Part shown: positions 62,724 to 64,000 of the stretch, in pieces | How the letters are laid out: each line of letters opens with the position of its first letter | Position numbering within the stretch: position 1 is the first letter of the stretch | The notes under the pieces: generated by a model | Database searches by the model: none | What the model saw: only the letters and a program-made list of their open reading frames with translations | Told to the model about the DNA's origin: nothing | Assembly (NCBI RefSeq): GCF_900162725.1 | Contig: NZ_LT799418.1 | Span: forward strand, 70,549-134,548 | DNA length: 64,000 nucleotides | Source: Parabacteroides sp. Marseille-P3160 | Lineage (GTDB): Bacteria > Bacteroidota > Bacteroidia > Bacteroidales > Tannerellaceae | Direction: 5' to 3' | Position numbers and translations under genes: made by a program

Positions 62724-62761
62724 CGATGAAGTATGAACCGTTCATTGTTCATACTTCATCG
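62724..62761. repeat. Perfect 15-bp inverted repeat at the DUF2007 3' end
   Basis: CGATGAAGTATGAAC (62724-62738) and GTTCATACTTCATCG (62747-62761) flank an 8-base loop, 7 bp after the DUF2007 stop and before uxaC. No T-run follows, so it may be an mRNA-end stabiliser or a weak terminator. Confidence 0.7.
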
Positions 62762-62767
62762 CTCTTC

Positions 62768-63157
62768 TCATCGTTTCGTTAAGTAGGAGCTGACCAGGAT
62801 CAGTATAACCAAGAGAATGGCAATGATGATAAATAATATTATGATCTGCTTTTCCAGAGAAAACCGCCTGAGAAAAGGGATATGCTTCGCCCATCCGACC
62901 ACTGTTTTTATCTCTTCGGAATACTCCCCTTCGTCAGGGACTTCATAACCGCCGGCTTTCATGGTTTCCAAAGCATGGGGTACATTGCTTTCCAACGTTT
63001 CCACGCGCACCAACTCCATCCCTACATAACCGGCCAGTACCTGGCTGCTAGCCTCATTCCGTACATAACAGTCTATTCCTTCCGATTTCAGATAGGAAAC
63101 CAGTGTTTGGGCTTCCGACAAATATTGAAACCGGGCTATTTCTACCATTCGATCCAT
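62768..63157 (-). CDS. DUF2007 domain protein with C-terminal membrane anchor
   Basis: About 129 residues from the ATG at 63157. I chose this start because AAGGAGGAAAAGG, a perfect Shine-Dalgarno site, lies just before it, while longer frames begin inside the terminator of the upstream gene. The N-terminal domain (about 4-65, VEIARFQYLSEAQTLVSYLK, DCYVRNEASSQVLAGYVGM) is DUF2007, a small ferredoxin-like fold of signalling type. A tail-anchor helix (about 104-124) ends the protein. Function unknown. Confidence 0.85.
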   Translation of the reverse strand: MDRMVEIARFQYLSEAQTLVSYLKSEGIDCYVRNEASSQVLAGYVGMELVRVETLESNVPHALETMKAGGYEVPDEGEYSEEIKTVVGWAKHIPFLRRFSLEKQIIILFIIIAILLVILILVSSYLTKR

Positions 63158-63205
63158 CCTTTTCCTCCTTTTTACAAAGGAAAGATATTTCGAGCAATAA
63201 CACAA

Positions 63206-63234
63206 TAAAAAAGGCTTCTCCAATGGAAGCCTTT
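63206..63234 (-). terminator. Terminator of the distal ECF sigma gene
   Basis: In leftward RNA GGCTTCC pairs with GAGAAGCC, followed by TTTTTTATT, 26 bp after the sigma stop. Confidence 0.8.
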
Positions 63235-63259
63235 CTTTCAAATTTTTATTTTTTAAACG

Positions 63260-63769
63260 TTACGCATCGCGGAAATCCTTCAGCATTTCTTTCAATTCCT
63301 GGCGGGCAAAAAAGATACGGCTCTTGACCGTTCCCAGAGGAACGCCTAACGTATCTGCTATTTCGTTATATTTATAACCGCTCAGGAACATTGAAAACGG
63401 TACTTTCAATTCTTCATTCAGGCTGTTGATCGCTTTCGTTATTTCCTGAATCTGATAGGAACTGTCGGGAGAATCGAAACCGGAATCGTTGACTATGTCC
63501 AGGTTATACAAATCGACCCCTTGGTCAACGACGGTCTGGGTCCGCACTACTTTGTGATAATTATTGATAAATATATTACGCATGACGGTCAGTACCCATC
63601 CCTTGAAGTTGATATTGTCAATAAATTTCTCTTGATTATCCAGAACTTTGAGTGTAGTTTCCTGCATTAAGTCTTGCGCGTCGTCCCGGTTAGCGGTGAG
63701 CATCAGAGCAAAATTCATCATATTTTCTTGCATGCTCAATAATTTTTTCTGAAATTGCAATGCATTCAT
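63260..63769 (-). CDS. ECF RNA polymerase sigma factor (RpoE-like)
   Basis: A 169-residue sigma factor with region 2 (about 10-80, NMMNFALMLTANRDDAQDLM, FKGWVLTVMRNIFINNYHKV) and region 4 (about 110-160, FSMFLSGYKYNEIADTLGVP, GTVKSRIFFARQELKEML). No anti-sigma gene is adjacent; the DUF2007 gene is behind a terminator. It belongs to the conserved Bacteroidales group involved in stress or growth control rather than to PUL sigmas. Target genes unknown. Confidence 0.92.
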   Translation of the reverse strand: MNALQFQKKLLSMQENMMNFALMLTANRDDAQDLMQETTLKVLDNQEKFIDNINFKGWVLTVMRNIFINNYHKVVRTQTVVDQGVDLYNLDIVNDSGFDSPDSSYQIQEITKAINSLNEELKVPFSMFLSGYKYNEIADTLGVPLGTVKSRIFFARQELKEMLKDFRDA

Positions 63770-64000
63770 ATCTGATCACTTTAGAGGTTATTATCTCTTG
63801 TCTTTGTTTAAGACAGTAACAAATATAATGATTTATTATTAATATATCCGGGCTTTGATGTTTTTTAATACATTATACTATCTATCAATATATCAATATT
63901 TTTTATCACTTTTGTTAGCAAAAAAGAACAATCATGGATACAATGCTAAAGAGACAGGATTATTGCCTCTTTTCAGGGAAAAGAAACACTAAAATTTAAT
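63770..64000. promoter_or_regulatory. Upstream region of the ECF sigma gene, window edge
   Basis: TATATTTG on the minus strand (63827-63820) is the -7 box of the sigma gene, giving a leader of about 45 bases. The rest is AT-rich; a 21-codon frame at 63934-63999 has no support as a gene. Confidence 0.55.

Noticed and set aside
63934-63999. 21-codon frame at the right edge
   Set aside because: Too short, no family, no clear promoter or ribosome site, and the window ends.

Overview
The window looks like chromosome of a gut Bacteroidales bacterium, most likely Parabacteroides or a close relative. Supporting signs are SusC/SusD pairs, FecR/ECF-sigma signalling, promoters with the Bacteroidetes -7 box TAnnTTTG, DNABII proteins of the HU-CCDC81 type, and the housekeeping run parA-parB-DUF5683-lytic transglycosylase-relA/spoT. 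I see no transposase, integrase, rRNA or CRISPR array. One tRNA is present (Pro, anticodon GGG).

Layout. 1-7.1 kb is an AT-rich accessory region: three tandem beta-propeller lipoproteins, a stump of an S41 protease, an intact hipBA-like pair, and a decayed C39-peptidase ABC exporter plus HlyD adaptor that I read as the remains of a peptide-export locus. 7.1-8.1 kb holds a perfect 26-bp inverted repeat and a DNABII gene. 8.2-10.1 kb is a beta-helix protein. 10.4-22.8 kb is a polysaccharide utilisation locus (PUL): a SusR-like sensor/regulator, SusC, SusD, GH3, a GH144-type enzyme and an esterase. Its enzyme set points to beta-1,2-glucan. 22.8-23.9 kb has a sigma-54-type promoter in front of a small secreted acidic protein, and a convergent leftward unit that could encode a 36-residue peptide or a small RNA. 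24.1-38.8 kb is core genome: parAB, DUF5683, mltD-like, relA/spoT, DUF3127, merR, M23 peptidase, alaS, aroB, tRNA-Pro, metE and lrp.

39.3-59.6 kb is a second, leftward PUL. Reading in the direction of transcription: ECF sigma, FecR anti-sigma, SusC with an STN signalling domain, SusD, a secreted endonuclease/exonuclease/phosphatase-fold enzyme, relics of older GH92 and GH5 genes, an ORF6N gene, then GH43, GH5, GH88/105, GH92, GH29, a Gfo/Idh/MocA protein and another GH43. A terminator-bearing antisense RNA candidate lies in the susC leader, as in the DonS-type RNAs of Bacteroides. 59.8-63.8 kb carries gdhA, uxaC, a DUF2007 protein and a second ECF sigma factor.

How it fits together: the first PUL uses a one-protein membrane sensor and a SusC without STN. 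The second uses trans-envelope signalling (STN-SusC to FecR to sigma). The most unusual items are the intergenic 22-bp-period repeats found at three separate loci with three unrelated sequences, the sigma-54 promoter, and the antisense RNA candidate.
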